A stretch of 64,000 nucleotides of DNA from Nannobrachium achirus (taxonomy: Eukaryota > Chordata > Actinopteri > Myctophiformes > Myctophidae), in the NCBI GenBank assembly GCA_963921795.1, contig OY997639.1, positions 45,605,240 to 45,669,239 of the forward strand, in the 5' to 3' direction. The position numbers and the translations under genes were made by a program. The first letter of the stretch is position 1. Every line of letters starts with the position of its first letter. The notes beneath the pieces were generated by a model. The model was given only the letters and a program-made list of their open reading frames with translations. It was not told where the DNA came from and did no database searches. Shown piece by piece: positions 11,289 to 22,570 of the stretch.

Positions 11289-11615
11289 TCATGCCCCCTC
11301 TGTTCCAGGCGAAGTTCTCCAGAGCAGTCCAGGCCACCGTTCTATGGACCAGTCTTTGAATATGACTGGGGGTCTGAACTGAGCATTGGCCCTCTGCCAG
11401 CAGCTCACCACCTCCATCATGACATCCATACTCAGCTGCTTGATGCTGTAGTTCCTCCTATCCACCCCTTCCTCCAACAGCTTCTTCTCCTGCAGGTAGA
11501 TGCCGTGCCTCAGGACGCCCCGGAGGGTAGGTAGCTCGGTCTGTGCCATGGGTTCTCCTGGACCTGACACATCAGCAAGACTAGTCCCAGCCTCATGCCT
11601 GGTCTTGGGACCCAT
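11289..11615 (-). pseudogene. Inverted copy of the same gene fragment
   Basis: 108 codons on the minus strand, differing from the plus-strand copy at 9954-10280 by only two residues (A to V and R to W). After the same frameshift the minus frame continues to about 10806 through the Cys-rich stretch and then reads antisense through the loop. Confidence 0.6.
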
Positions 11616-12070
11616 CCTAATGTGAGTTGCCTCAATTTAATTCAAATAACAGGTTGTGAAAGGTGAGAAACCAGTCCAGTGTACAGAGTGTACTCTCAAT
11701 CAGTTGTGATGGCTGGTAGCAACTTGTTGGCTGTCGTCTTTGCAGGTCAGAAGATTAAAGGCTTTATTGGAAAGTAAATAAAGGTTTTATTTTTAAAAGG
11801 ACCATTTCCAAGTGCTGTAAATATTTGGTTTTGAATGGTGATGATAAAAATTGCCAAACAAATTACAAATAAGAACAATTTTGATTTAGGCGGAAATGGT
11901 CAAAATCCACCAAAAACGCCTAAAAATGCAATTTTTCAATCAAAAAAGGGGGTAGGTAAATAAAGTCAAACTCACTTTTTTGCTTTTGATTATGGTTCAT
12001 TATATCATAATACAACTTGAAACCATAGGTAAAACCCTGATTTCTCAATTTTTCATTTCATGACACACCC

Positions 12071-12560
<490 letters not shown>

Positions 12561-12572
12561 TGGTGTACTATG

Positions 12573-13046
12573 CAGTGGTGGAAAAAGTACTCAATTGCTT
12601 TACTTAGTAAAAGTATCAACACTGCACTAGAAATACTCTGTTACAAGTAAAAGTCCAGAATTCAACGTTTACTTGAGTAAAAGTACAAATGTATTGGTAT
12701 CAAAATGTACTTAATGTATCCGAAAGTACAAAGTACTCATTATGCAGAATGGCCTGTTTCACATGTCATTTCAAATGTATAATGTATAAAAGTCTTTTGA
12801 AAATAGCCGATCTACAAGCTCACAATGCGTCACATCATTGTGAGCTTGTAGATCGGCTATTTTGAAATAGCCAAAACATACAGTATATAGGGCTGAAGTG
12901 GCGAATGTATATGTTTAGTATAAAATCTACATAGTAACCAGTTTTCAGATAAAAATGTAGTGGAGTAAAAGTAAAATATTTGGATCCGAGATGTATTGGA
13001 GTAGAAGTAAAAGTATTGAAAATTAGAACTAAGCAAGTAAAGTACA
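12573..13046. mobile_element. MITE family A, right end decayed
   Basis: Starts CAGTGGTGGAAAAAGTACTC directly after the CT repeat. The family text runs to about 13046 without a clean terminus or target duplication. A hairpin lies at 12798-12864. Confidence 0.7.
12798..12864. repeat. Dispersed hairpin, two arms
   Basis: Left arm TGAAAATAGCCGATCTACAA, right arm TTGTAGATCGGCTATTTTGA. The loop is CACAATGCGTCACATCATTG. This is one of the best-preserved copies. Confidence 0.85.
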
Positions 13047-14284
13047 AATCCCTCAAAAGTGTACACTTTTAGTTTTTATCACTATAGTAATACCTGTCCC
13101 TATCTTTTTCACTCTCCCCCTCGTCCTTTCCTGTCGACGATCTTCTGTCTCCCTCCTCCGTCTCCATGTGAGTCTGCGCCTGCAGCTGATTGCATGAATA
13201 ATATACAGCATGTAAATCCTCAACAGCTGCTTGCCGTTTTGCCCTCCCTGTCCACCCTCCCTCCCTCCCTCCCTCCCTCTCTCTCTCCCTCTCCCTCTCT
13301 CCTTTCTCTTATCCTGTATTTCTGTCTGAGGTTATTACAGTAGAAAGGGTTGATGGATCTATCCCTTCTCTCTCTCTCTCTCTCTCTCGTTCTCTAATTA
13401 CACAGCTCTCAGTTACAGCTTTGTGTCTTCCCATGGGGTTGTGTGTCCTTATGTAAGGACGCTAGCTAAACTGCAGTTTTTGTAATGATGGGAATTCTAG
13501 CTCCCAAATCCATCGCTTGTTTGTTTGTGCATGTTTGACTTGCAATCAAGACACTTATGGCCTCACACAACTCACAATGTGATTACTGTCCTTTACACCA
13601 TTATGTCTCATACAGAAGTACAACCACAGTACCAGACCTTATGCTCATGGGAAGTTCTACTCAGCGAAACCCTCAGTTTTAATTTAACCCCACAGGTCTT
13701 TTTTTTTTACACTCTCATAGTTAAAGTAACGCCAAGGACTTTAGTGTGTCAGGTACACTTAAGGATTCCTTTTCTTCTTCTTCTTCTTTTCTCTCCAATC
13801 AAGTCCCAGGGTTAGACTGTAAGCATTTTGCTTTTTTCAGAGAATATAGTACCATGAAGTAATTTTATGTTGAAAAGAAAAGAGAGAAGGAAAAAAAAAG
13901 CGTTCCACACATGAGCATGTTTCATTTAAAATGCTCAGTGTGCAGGGAATTCAAGGGAAGAGGGGGACAATGAAAGGGAAACATTACCTTTGGCACTGTC
14001 AAATAATTCCATTTTTCCCATTCAATTCCCATTGTTTGAAGGCAATGCTGATCTTTCCAATATTACCGCCACTAATCTAACTTCAAAGGGTTGCAGTCGT
14101 GTTAAAGCACTTTTTAATTGTGATAAGGAATATGCTTTCATGGCAAACCCTCCTCCCCTCTTGGTCTGGACAGAGCCCATAAATATTGAGTTTTTTCTCC
14201 TTCCATTGGCAATTAAAATTAGAATTGGTCACATTTTTCACTGTCAGCCATTTCCTTTGCAGACACGCAGAGACATGAATGTGT

Positions 14285-14288
<4 letters not shown>
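13047..14288. other. No gene seen; CCCT and CT tracts
   Basis: A (CCCT)n/(CT)n tract lies at 13255-13302 and a short CT run at 13368-13388. The remainder is unique-looking with no supported exon. The frame 13990-14445 leads straight into the CA microsatellite. Confidence 0.45.
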
Positions 14289-14357
<69 letters not shown>

Positions 14358-14407
14358 GCACGCACGCACGCACGCGTGCGCACACACACGCGCGCACACA
14401 CACACAC
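14289..14407 (+). repeat. Compound CA / CGCA microsatellite
   Basis: (CA)n passes into (CGCA)n and back to CA. Confidence 0.95.
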
Positions 14408-14446
14408 AACCATTCTTTTGCAATCACATGCATTTACGCATGTGAG

Positions 14447-14473
14447 CGCACGCACGCACGCATGAACGCACGC

Positions 14474-14559
<86 letters not shown>
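14447..14559 (+). repeat. Compound CGCA / (CA)n microsatellite
   Basis: A short CGCA block then about 85 bases of pure CA, ending directly before a family C MITE remnant. Confidence 0.95.
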
Positions 14560-14561
<2 letters not shown>

Positions 14562-14566
14562 TAGTG

Positions 14567-14740
14567 TACAGCAGTGGTTCTCAACCTGTGGGTCGGGACC
14601 ACCAGGGAGGTCCCCAAATGATTTTGGGGGGTCCCCAGATGATTAGCTTAATGTGCAACATTGTTTTCTCACTCAACAGTAAACAAACAGTAGAGGGTAT
14701 GCACATATTTCATCATACGATTTATATTTCATCGTACAAT
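14567..14740. mobile_element. hAT-like MITE family C, truncated
   Basis: Starts CAGTGGTTCTCAACCTGTGG and includes AATGTGCAACATTGTTTTCT, both shared with 15960-16381. The second end is missing. Confidence 0.6.
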
Positions 14741-15344
14741 TCAATATAAATCAGCCTTAAAGGGCTTTAAAGGACAGCTTGTCTGGTACAGTAGGTGCTG
14801 ATGATTCAGTGGTGAGGCTTTCCTGGTTCCTGTGACACATGAAATGCAGCCATCAGCATTGTTGTCACCACGGCAACAGACATGACACAGAGATATGTTA
14901 GTTAAATAAATAACTTGCTTTTCAAAGTACAGGATGTTGTCTGAGAGTGACATATTATGTATTGTTGTTACCTTGGACAAAATCTATTTTGATAAAAGTC
15001 AAAAGGGTACAATACAAGTGTAAAATATTCCCTACATTTCTAAATGTTGATACACAGTATGACGTCCAAATTAGATCATGGCTTATCTGGTGGGTCCTCA
15101 CTTTTTCTTACCAATCTATTTGACTGTCTCACAGCAGACTTCCCTGTTGTATACATGGAGATGACTAGTTCCCGACTACTCTTGAATTAGACATGAGTCC
15201 TCTCTGACCTCATTCAAACAGGCTTTTCCTGGAAGGGCCTGCTGACGATGCGGCCTTCCCGCCGGCCGGCCGGTCCTTACTTACCGTAGGTCGCAGTTTA
15301 CTATCAGAACCGTCTCGGCTTGTCTGTGGACGGGTATCGCCTGA
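14741..15344. other. No gene seen
   Basis: Ordinary sequence. Near 15255-15300 is a GC-rich GGCCGGCCGG block and CCGTAGGTCGCAGTTTACTA, the end signature of the element at 43861. No exon is supported. Confidence 0.4.
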
Positions 15345-15870
15345 CACTGTGGTTCCCCTGACACATCACTGTGACATCACAGGTGATATCACAGTGATGT
15401 CAGATACTCAAAGCAGGGATATCCATATATGGGCATAAACGAGATTCTGTTAAGGATCTCCATGTATGGGTATAAAGGGGATTGTATTCCAGATGATGCC
15501 CTGTTAGAAGAACCACACTAACAGAATCCATATATGGCCGAGACATCACTGTGATAACATCACTGTGATGTCAGGGGAACCACACTAGGCCCATATATGG
15601 AGATCCCAGATGTCATCAATATTAAGCCCATATCTAACAGGACTTCATATGGGAATGCCCATATATGGAGGCCACATCTGCCACATAGCACACTAACAGA
15701 ATCCATTTACTGTATGGCCAAGACAGATGGCCAAAACAGCCCATATCTGTGTGGCTGGTTCTACAGACAGGATCTCCATGTATGGGCATAAAAGGGATTG
15801 TATGTATGATGTCAGATGTCATAGACGTCATAGGACTTTCACATACGTAACAAATAACTGAGTACGCATG
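15345..15870. repeat. Foldback repeat with CCATATATGG boxes
   Basis: GGTTCCCCTGACACATCACT near 15352 is mirrored by GTGATGTCAGGGGAACCACA near 15565. ATCACAGTGATGTC itself folds on CATCACTGTGACATCAC. Perfect CCATATATGG occurs at 15423, 15528, 15591 and 15659, with CCATGTATGG variants. No coding potential. Confidence 0.6.
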
Positions 15871-15959
15871 TTTGGGGTCTCCATATGGCCGGATCGTTGG
15901 TGCAACGTAGGTGTGAGGTACTGTACCGTCCCAAACTTTAGATGTGAGATCCTCCAGCA

Positions 15960-16381
15960 CAGTGGTTCTCACTTCTCAACCTTTTCGGGGTTTTCACGAC
16001 CCGCAAAATAATCATATTTTAACTGGGGATCCCCACCCTGATGAGCAATAAGAGTTGAGGCATTACATTTTGTTTAACATGGTTCTATTGTGAAAATAGC
16101 AGATCTACGTGCATGTTCACAACGCCTTGTGTTTTGCGAGCATGTAGATCGGCTATTTTCACAATTTCTGCCTCTAATATTTGACAATTTGTCCAATGTT
16201 TAATTTGTCATTTTAGAGGTATTAAAGCGTCCTTAAATTGTCACTTTAGAAATGTGCAGATACCCATATATACGTAAACTTTGGTTGTTTACTGTTGAGT
16301 GAGAAAACAACATTGCACATTAAGTTAATCATCTGGGGACCCTCCAAAATAATTTACTGATCCCCGGGTTGAGAACCACTG
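15960..16381. mobile_element. hAT-like MITE, family C
   Basis: Ends CAGTGGTTCTC and GGGTTGAGAACCACTG. The octamers ctccagca (15952-15959) and ctctagca (16382-16389) match at 7 of 8 bases. It is 422 bp with no gene and has a hairpin at 16088-16166 whose stem continues into host ATTGTGAAAATAGC. Confidence 0.8.
16088..16166. repeat. Dispersed hairpin, two arms
   Basis: Left arm GTGAAAATAGCAGATCTACG, right arm TGTAGATCGGCTATTTTCAC. The middle has drifted to GCATGTTCACAACGCCTTG. Host is family C. Confidence 0.8.
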
Positions 16382-16620
16382 CTCTAGCATATAAAACTGA
16401 CCTTCAGGGAGAATACAAGAACCATGGAGCGGTCACCACCAGGTATTCCTAAATGTAACCTCAGTAAAACTATGCCTAAACCCAACCTTATTCCTAACCT
16501 TAACGTCAGTAAAATGAATACAAGAAGCGCTGGGGGCGAGATGTCTGTGAAAAAATGGGGACAAGTGTGTTCTGGGGCGAGCGTTCCGGTTACTTTCAGG
16601 GATGGATGGAAAAAAGTGTC

Positions 16621-17030
16621 TGCTAGACTTGAGCTTGTCATTTGCGTAGTAAATCTCTGCCCACTTGTCACATTTTACATGATAATGATTGGAAATGGTT
16701 TGAAGTTGACAGTTAATTGGCCTGCAGAGCTTACAGTATGCCATGATGTATCTTCCATGGCTATACATACAGTACACTTAGGTCATATGGATACTTACAG
16801 GGTACGGTTAACTAGCAAACGATGGTTGCTGGAATCGTTTGGAGTAGTCATTAACGTGCCATACGCTGTGGAATGTTAATGAGGTAATGACAGTGTCCCG
16901 GTACTAGTGATTCTGAACCGTTTTCATTTCCAGGACCCCCAGTGTGACATTCATTAGAGTAGACCACGGACCTCCATTTGATATGATGTATCTCTGTATA
17001 TCTACGCTATAAAATCCTCCGTGTTAATTA
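16621..17030 (+). repeat. Direct duplicate of 20527-20965
   Basis: Some 230 bases (16678-16910) are almost identical to 20601-20830, with looser similarity on both sides (CCATTTGATATG, TAAAATCCTC.GTGTTAATT). The copies are 3.9 kb apart in the same orientation. Probably two insertions of one repeat, or a local duplication. No gene within. Confidence 0.75.
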
Positions 17031-17510
17031 TCGCCGCTGGACACGGGAATTGTCACAAATCGCTCGAGTGATAGCTTGCCTCCTGCACATGTAGCCAGTA
17101 ATAGCTTTATAAAATGCTGAATTTAACTGCACAACAGATGCTAGCGTAGACAACATGGTCAGCAACATCTGTAATTTGATATCCATGATGAATTAACCAC
17201 TGGTAATAAAGATGTTGTTTGTTTTCTTCTCGGAGAAGGGTCACGTGATGTAGGAACGAGATGAATTAGGGAAGGACACGTTGACATGGTAACATCCAGT
17301 CAGGAAGCGAACGGGGGTGTCTCTACTCTGTGTTATCACTTTCAAAAGTCTCTGTTCCATGCCTCCCCGTCCGGCAGACTGAAATGTTATGCCCGGTGAT
17401 GTCTTCAAAACAAATGGAGTCATCAGAGTTTTGAAAAGTCTGAGTGTCAGAGGTCTGACAGTGCAGTCTAGATCAGTGTTTCTCAAACTTAAAATGTCAA
17501 GTCTCCCCTT
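17031..17510. other. No gene seen
   Basis: Unique-looking sequence ending with CAGTGTTTCTCAAACTTAAA, a hAT-like end word at about 17474. The other end may be near 17630 (TTTGAGAATCCATTGG). Confidence 0.4.
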
Positions 17511-17571
17511 AACTCTGACAATGTACAAATGGAACCAAATCATGTGGTTCCATTTGTACGCTGTCAGAGTT
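17511..17571. repeat. 61-bp near-perfect hairpin
   Basis: AACTCTGACAATGTACAAAT pairs with ATTTGTACGCTGTCAGAGTT around GGAACC-AAATCATGT-GGTTCC. A diverged relative is at 20960-21035. Confidence 0.75.
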
Positions 17572-17829
17572 ACAGACTTGTATGGGTCAAACCCCCATAA
17601 ATGAACCTACAGAGTCCATGGAATCCACTTTGAGAATCCATTGGTCTAGACTTTACAAACTATACTGTAGCAAAGGTTATGGATTTGAAAACAAAAACGT
17701 ATTAGTGAGATCGATGTGCTGTAGCCTCAGTTCACCACACACAGCATACCTTCACACTGCAGTCAGTCTGCATATTGGATATTGTCTGACAGCACTGGGA
17801 TGGCTCACCGCTTGTTTATCAGTGTCAGC

Positions 17830-17942
<113 letters not shown>

Positions 17943-18185
17943 GTGCTAACACATGCGTGTCTGTGCCTGCGTAACAGCACAAGTGTGTATGTGAGCGAGC
18001 TGCATGCACGTGTGAGTCCGTGTTTGTGTGTCTCTGTAGTTTGTGTGGGGGTCGCGCGAGGGCTCTGAAGCTTAGCAGCGCATGTTTTTGTTTTGCTGAG
18101 TGGCCTCGTTACCCAGGTGTTTACCCCCTACCACAGGAAACACTTGTCGGCCGTGTATGTCTGACGGCGAGGATGGCCTCAGGGC

Positions 18186-18187
<2 letters not shown>

Positions 18188-18235
<48 letters not shown>
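18188..18235 (+). repeat. (GA)n microsatellite
   Basis: About 48 bases of GA. Confidence 0.97.
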
Positions 18236-18238
<3 letters not shown>

Positions 18239-18859
18239 GGTGGAGAGAATCCAAGAGAAGGTGGGAGGCAGGTGAGAGCTGACAACTTGTAATTTCGTAG
18301 AGTGGCTTGAGACACAGAGAGAGGGGGGGGATTAATGGAGTTGTGAGCTTATAGATCGGCTAAGGTATAAAAAAGGCTAAAGTGGTGTATGTATGTTTTA
18401 TAATATTATAATTTATATGTGCAAAGTAACTAGTAACTTAAGTTTTTTGGCTACCGAAAATGTTTAGAGTTAAGGCTTAGGCTAGCTTACTATTAGGAAA
18501 AGATTCATCTTTAGGTTAGGGATAGGATTAAACACTTAGAGGTCAGGTTTAGGGGTTGGGGTTGGAAAGTAAGCCTGATTTATACTCAGTTGCGCGCCTG
18601 TGTCGTCGTGAGCTTGTAGCTCTGCCATTTTCGGCTTGAGGGTTCAGATGGAAAATGGCAAGATAGTGTAAAAAGTCATTAAAATCACCATCCTAAAACG
18701 TAGATATGTCCTCATGAGCATGGTAATATAAATGTGTGAGTGTGTGTGTGTGGGTTAGAGTGTGCATGTTTGTGGTTCTACCAGCCATGCCCTCTCTGTC
18801 AGGTCAACGGGTTCCTACACTCCTTCAGCAGAGAACCAGGGAGGGAGGGAGGATGGGCG

Positions 18860-18860
<1 letters not shown>
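18236..18860. other. No gene seen; hairpin half-sites
   Basis: One-armed remnants of the dispersed hairpin lie at 18340-18361 (GTGAGCTTATAGATCGGCTA) and 18603-18635 (GTGAGCTTGTAGCTCTGCCA). TTAGGTTAGGGATAGG text (18520-18565) is a common degenerate low-complexity motif. Confidence 0.5.

Positions 18861-18909
<49 letters not shown>
18861..18909 (+). repeat. (GA)n microsatellite
   Basis: About 49 bases of GA. Confidence 0.97.
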
Positions 18910-18912
<3 letters not shown>

Positions 18913-19007
18913 CATACGAGCTGTTGACAGGTATTTATGAACTGATAGTGTCAGACTGCAAGCACAACAACAGTCTCCCTCTGTCTCTGCCTGTATGTCT
19001 GCTCGCT

Positions 19008-19114
<107 letters not shown>

Positions 19115-19220
19115 CAGAAGTACTCCGATTTGTCTTTACTTAATTAAACCCTATAGTTGACCGGAGTCCCTCTGGGCTTTATACTAGTGCCTGTTTCCGC
19201 TCTACATTAAATATCTTTGC

Positions 19221-19270
19221 TGAAAATAGCCGATATACAAGCTTCCGGCGCGTAGATCTGCTATTTTCAG
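19221..19270. repeat. Dispersed hairpin, short loop
   Basis: TGAAAATAGCCGATATACAA and TAGATCTGCTATTTTCA with only GCTTCCGGCGCG between, so the inner stem is deleted. Confidence 0.7.
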
Positions 19271-19601
19271 CTTACGTTTTCCCCTGGGTTCAAGTGGTTA
19301 AGTAACAGTAGCAATACCACCATTATAGAAATGCCCTGTTGTCAGTAAAAGTCCTGTGTTCAAAAACTTTACAGAGAGAGAGAGGAGGGAGGTTGAGGCA
19401 GAGAAAGCAAAAACAGAAAGAGGGAGGGAGTTAAACTACAGTGTAGAGGGACTGAGGGAGGCAATGGAAATTAAAGAGAAAGAAATGCAGAGTAAGGAAG
19501 GGATGACATTTTAACCTCTCCTCTCCTCCGCTCTGTGTTTACAAACAAGGTGCCACCAGCACAGCAGTACAGTATGTGAGCTGAGCACATTGTACTGTAC
19601 G
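19271..19601. other. No gene seen
   Basis: Purine-rich GAGAGAGAGAGGAGGGAGG stretch at 19370-19480, otherwise ordinary. Confidence 0.4.
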
Positions 19602-19867
19602 TTTCATAGCGTCACTGTCGGGCAGAAACCTGGTATCTCCAAGTTTCAAATTTGTACATTTTTCGCTGTAATAGCATTGCTTCTTCATATGGCCATTGCA
19701 CAAAAGTAGTGAAAACAGCTGATCTACAAGCACACAACGCCTCGCGGTGCGAGGCGTTGTGTGCTTGCAGATCGGCTGTTTTCACTAGTTTAAATCATTT
19801 TAAAAACGATAAATACGAAACAAACGGTTTTGGACATACAAGGTTTCCACCCGACAACGACGATAAA
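19602..19867. mobile_element. MITE family F
   Basis: Ends GTCACTGTCGGGCAGAAACC and GGTTTCCACCCGACAACGAC form imperfect inverted repeats. The same ends occur at 23075 and 30694. A long hairpin fills the middle. No target duplication is certain. Confidence 0.7.
19708..19786. repeat. Dispersed hairpin, best long stem
   Basis: The stem is 38 bases per arm with two mismatches around a GGT loop, from AGTGAAAACAGC to GCTGTTTTCACT. Here the usual CTCACAACGC is CACACAACGCCTCGC, and both arms share the change, as expected if the pairing is maintained or the arms are copied from one another. Confidence 0.85.
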
Positions 19868-20526
19868 GTATGTTGCGTATTCTGTAGGTAGGGTCACGTG
19901 AGCAGGCTAGACTTGTGTTGTTTTCACTGTAAACCAAAGCAATTATGCCTCACATGACCACACACAGTGACACGGACAATATCATTTGATTAGAATGCAG
20001 CCGAATACTGTACAATTGGACATGTTTTCATTATAGTTTTCACAGGGCATTCTTGTTCCGCATTTATGTTCCAGGACATTTTCCCGAGAATATATTTCAG
20101 CCAAACACCACACATGGTTTTTACAATGATCTGTAGACTAATGTTGGAATTATTGCATGCTTATAGACTCATGAGTTGTACTGCAGTTATATGCTTTTTT
20201 CCCAAGCCTTGCCAGAGTTTATCTTCATATTTTAATTTGACCAGTTTCTTCGCTTATTGATTTCTCTATTTTGCAGGCATTATAGTAATAATGTGCGTGT
20301 TTCACTGTTATCACAGTGAAACTGGTAGCAGGATTTGTCATGGTGAGGGTTAATGAACCCAAGTGTTGAGTCATAACTGGAATGCTCACTGGTGACACAC
20401 AGCCATTCTGTCTGGCTGTCTGAAACACCAGACAGACAGTCTGGGGCAGAATACTGTCACTATCCCTAATCATCATAATATATGAAACTGACCTCCATAT
20501 TAACAGGGATAGAATACATTTCTTTG
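19868..20526. other. No gene seen
   Basis: Unique-looking sequence. Small palindromic word GTTTCACTGTTATCACAGTGAAAC at 20299-20322. No supported exon. Confidence 0.4.
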
Positions 20527-20965
20527 GGTTGCTAAACTCGAGCTTGTCATTTGCACAGTGGGATAAACGTATAGTAAATCTCTACCCACAAATCTTACAC
20601 GATAATGATTGGAAATGGTTTGCAGTTGACAGTTAATTGGCCTGCAGAGCTTACAGTATGCCATGATGTATCTTCCATGGCTATACATACAGTACACTTA
20701 GGTCATCTAGATACTTACAGGGTACGGTTAACTAGCAAACGATGGTTGCTGGAATCGTTTGGAGTAGTCATTAACGTGCCATACGCTGTGGAATGTTAAT
20801 GACGTAATGACAGTGTCCCGGCACAGCGATTGTGAACCGTTTTCATTTCCAGGACGGCGGGACCCCCGGTGTGATATGCATTAGAGTAGACCACAGACTC
20901 CCCATTTAAGACAATTTGTATCTTCGGGTCCAAACATACACTGTAAAATCCTCAGTGTTAATTTG
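20527..20965 (+). repeat. Direct duplicate of 16621-17030
   Basis: See the partner copy. This one retains an extra CACAGTGGGATAAACGT near 20550 and continues into GTGACTCTGAGAGTG-type text related to the hairpin at 17511. Confidence 0.75.
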
Positions 20966-21338
20966 ACTCTGAGAGTGTGCAAATATTACCAAATGGACCC
21001 GTATTGTGTGTTTGATTTGTACACTCTCTGAGTTACAGACCCATAAGGGTCTGTTTAAGTCCTAACAATCAATCCTTTTGCCGGGGACCCCCATGGAACC
21101 CCCTGAGGGATCTCTGGGGGGTCCCTGGACCCCATGTTGAGAACCAGTGCTCCAGTACAGTTTGACAGCCCACCCAGGGCACAGTGAATTGCATTGATAT
21201 TACATAATATTGTTCATTTCAATGCAATTCATTGTTTAATTCAATTAATGTTATTTGTGTGATTTACAATTGTATATTGTCAGATCTTAATGTGATGCAT
21301 TTGTATATTCTGATTCGTTGATCTCGTTTGTGTTGCAG

Positions 21339-21615
21339 ATGTTCCTACAAGAGGGGGAAGGGAAGAAAGCACAAAGTATGGGACAGTGACAAGATCTGCA
21401 AAGACAGGAGCAAGACCAAGTCAAAGAAGATAGTGTGCTGTTGTGTAGTGACAAGTACTGTACACAATGAAAACAGAAATAATTAACATAACACTGAAGA
21501 CATTACTGTGCAACGAAATACTAAGATGGCAAATGGCAATATTTAAAACAATGTCTGGTTTCTGTCTCTGTATATGGGAATGTTATTGAGATAGATGTTT
21601 GGTTCTACCAATAAA
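21339..21615 (+). CDS. Possible 3'-terminal exon, basic Cys-containing peptide
   Basis: CTCGTTTGTGTTGCAG (ending 21338) looks like a splice acceptor. The frame from 21340 reads CSYKRGKGRKHKVWDSDK, then further Lys/Ser-rich residues and a CCC triplet, stopping at 21484-21486 (48 codons). A poly(A) signal AATAAA follows at 21611. The very basic, Cys-containing end would suit a secreted or matrix-binding protein, but I do not recognise the family and no upstream exon was found. It may equally be chance or a pseudogene fragment. Confidence 0.3.
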
Positions 21616-21716
21616 GCAATTCAAATTAAGATAACTAGAAGCTCGGGCGGCCCAGCGTCTAGTCGGCGACCTGGCCAACTCGGAACAATGTAAATAGGGA
21701 ATGAATGCCCCGCCCT

Positions 21717-22160
21717 TTAGGACCCGTTTTGACCATCTGTCTGCCTGTGTCCATTTATGCCCATATATGGAGATATCTGTATCTGTCTGTCTGTCTGTCG
21801 GCGTCCATTTTATGTCCATATATGGAGATATCTGTCTATCTGCGTCCATTTTATGCCCATATATGGAGTATCTGTCTGTGCCTCCAACTGTGTTGCAGAC
21901 ACAGTGCCGGTTCCCCCTTTAATGCAAACCTCACACCTGTTGTCATAGGACCCGTTTTGAACATCTGTTTGCCTGTGTCCATTTATGCCCATATATGGAG
22001 ATATCTGTATCTGTCTGTCTGCATCCATTTTATGCCCATATATGGAGATCTTTGACCATCTGTTTGCCTCTGTCCATTTATGTCCATATATGGAGATATC
22101 TGTATCTGTCTGTCTGCAATCCATTTTATGCCCATATATGCCCATATATGGAGAACGCGT
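21717..22160 (+). repeat. Minisatellite of CCATATATGG-bearing units
   Basis: Units of CCATTTATGCCCATATATGG, then AGATATCTGTATCTGTCTG, repeat at about 41-55 bp spacing, and a larger block starting GGACCCGTTTTGA repeats at about 229 bp. Perfect CCATATATGG occurs at 21761, 21816, 21857, 21989, 22036, 22084 and 22142. Frames across it are repeats of the same words. Confidence 0.85.
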
Positions 22161-22165
22161 GTGCC

Positions 22166-22570
22166 CGTGGGACGAACGGTTCTCGAGATACGCGGATTAC
22201 ATACATACATACACACTCACAGAGATTTTTTGTTGATTCATGTGGTGTACGTGATGTCAGAGCCTTTTATGAAGTGATGTCACAATGAGTCAGAGCTTTC
22301 GCCGATTTCCTCCGGAACAGCCTGATGTCAACAATCAACCAAATAAACCAACAATCAAATAAGGAGATTCCGAACGTTTCGCACCGGTTCGGGAAAACCG
22401 CGCGTCGGGTCGGGTCGAGACCCGGCACTGCACTCCGTGCCGCGGCGGGGAACGCGCGTGCCGAATCTGAAGCCGGTGGGACGAACGGTTCTCGAGATAC
22501 GCGGATTACAGACAGACACACAGACAGACAGACAGACAGACACGCAGAGACTTCTCGCATTTATAGATAG
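22166..22570. repeat. Duplicated 35-mer with GC-rich spacer and ACAG repeat
   Basis: GTGGGACGAACGGTTCTCGA plus the next 15 bases occurs at 22166-22201 and again at 22476-22510, followed each time by an (ACAT)n or (ACAG)n tract. The spacer has GC-rich GTCGGGTCGGGTCGAGACCC. Likely two ends of one repeat family. Confidence 0.6.

Larger units (their letters stand above)
9499..12070. mobile_element. 2.57-kb foldback element with coding arms
   Basis: The first and last roughly 900 bases are near-identical inverted copies starting GGGTGTGTCATGAAATG, with TA on each side (9497-9498 and 12071-12072). Each arm holds the same gene fragment (9954 onward on plus, 11615 downward on minus). Only about 260 bases (10806-11061) are single copy, forming the loop. 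The left arm has an extra 288-bp insert. The arms differ by few substitutions, suggesting a recent origin or conversion. It looks like a snap-back derivative of a coding transposon. The superfamily is not identified. Confidence 0.8.

Noticed and set aside
14279-14749. 156-codon plus-strand frame
   Set aside because: Almost entirely CA/CGCA repeat translation.
16424-16879. 151-codon plus-strand frame
   Set aside because: Overlaps the duplicated repeat at 16621-17030; the homologous copy at 20605 keeps only part of the frame, with no domain recognised.
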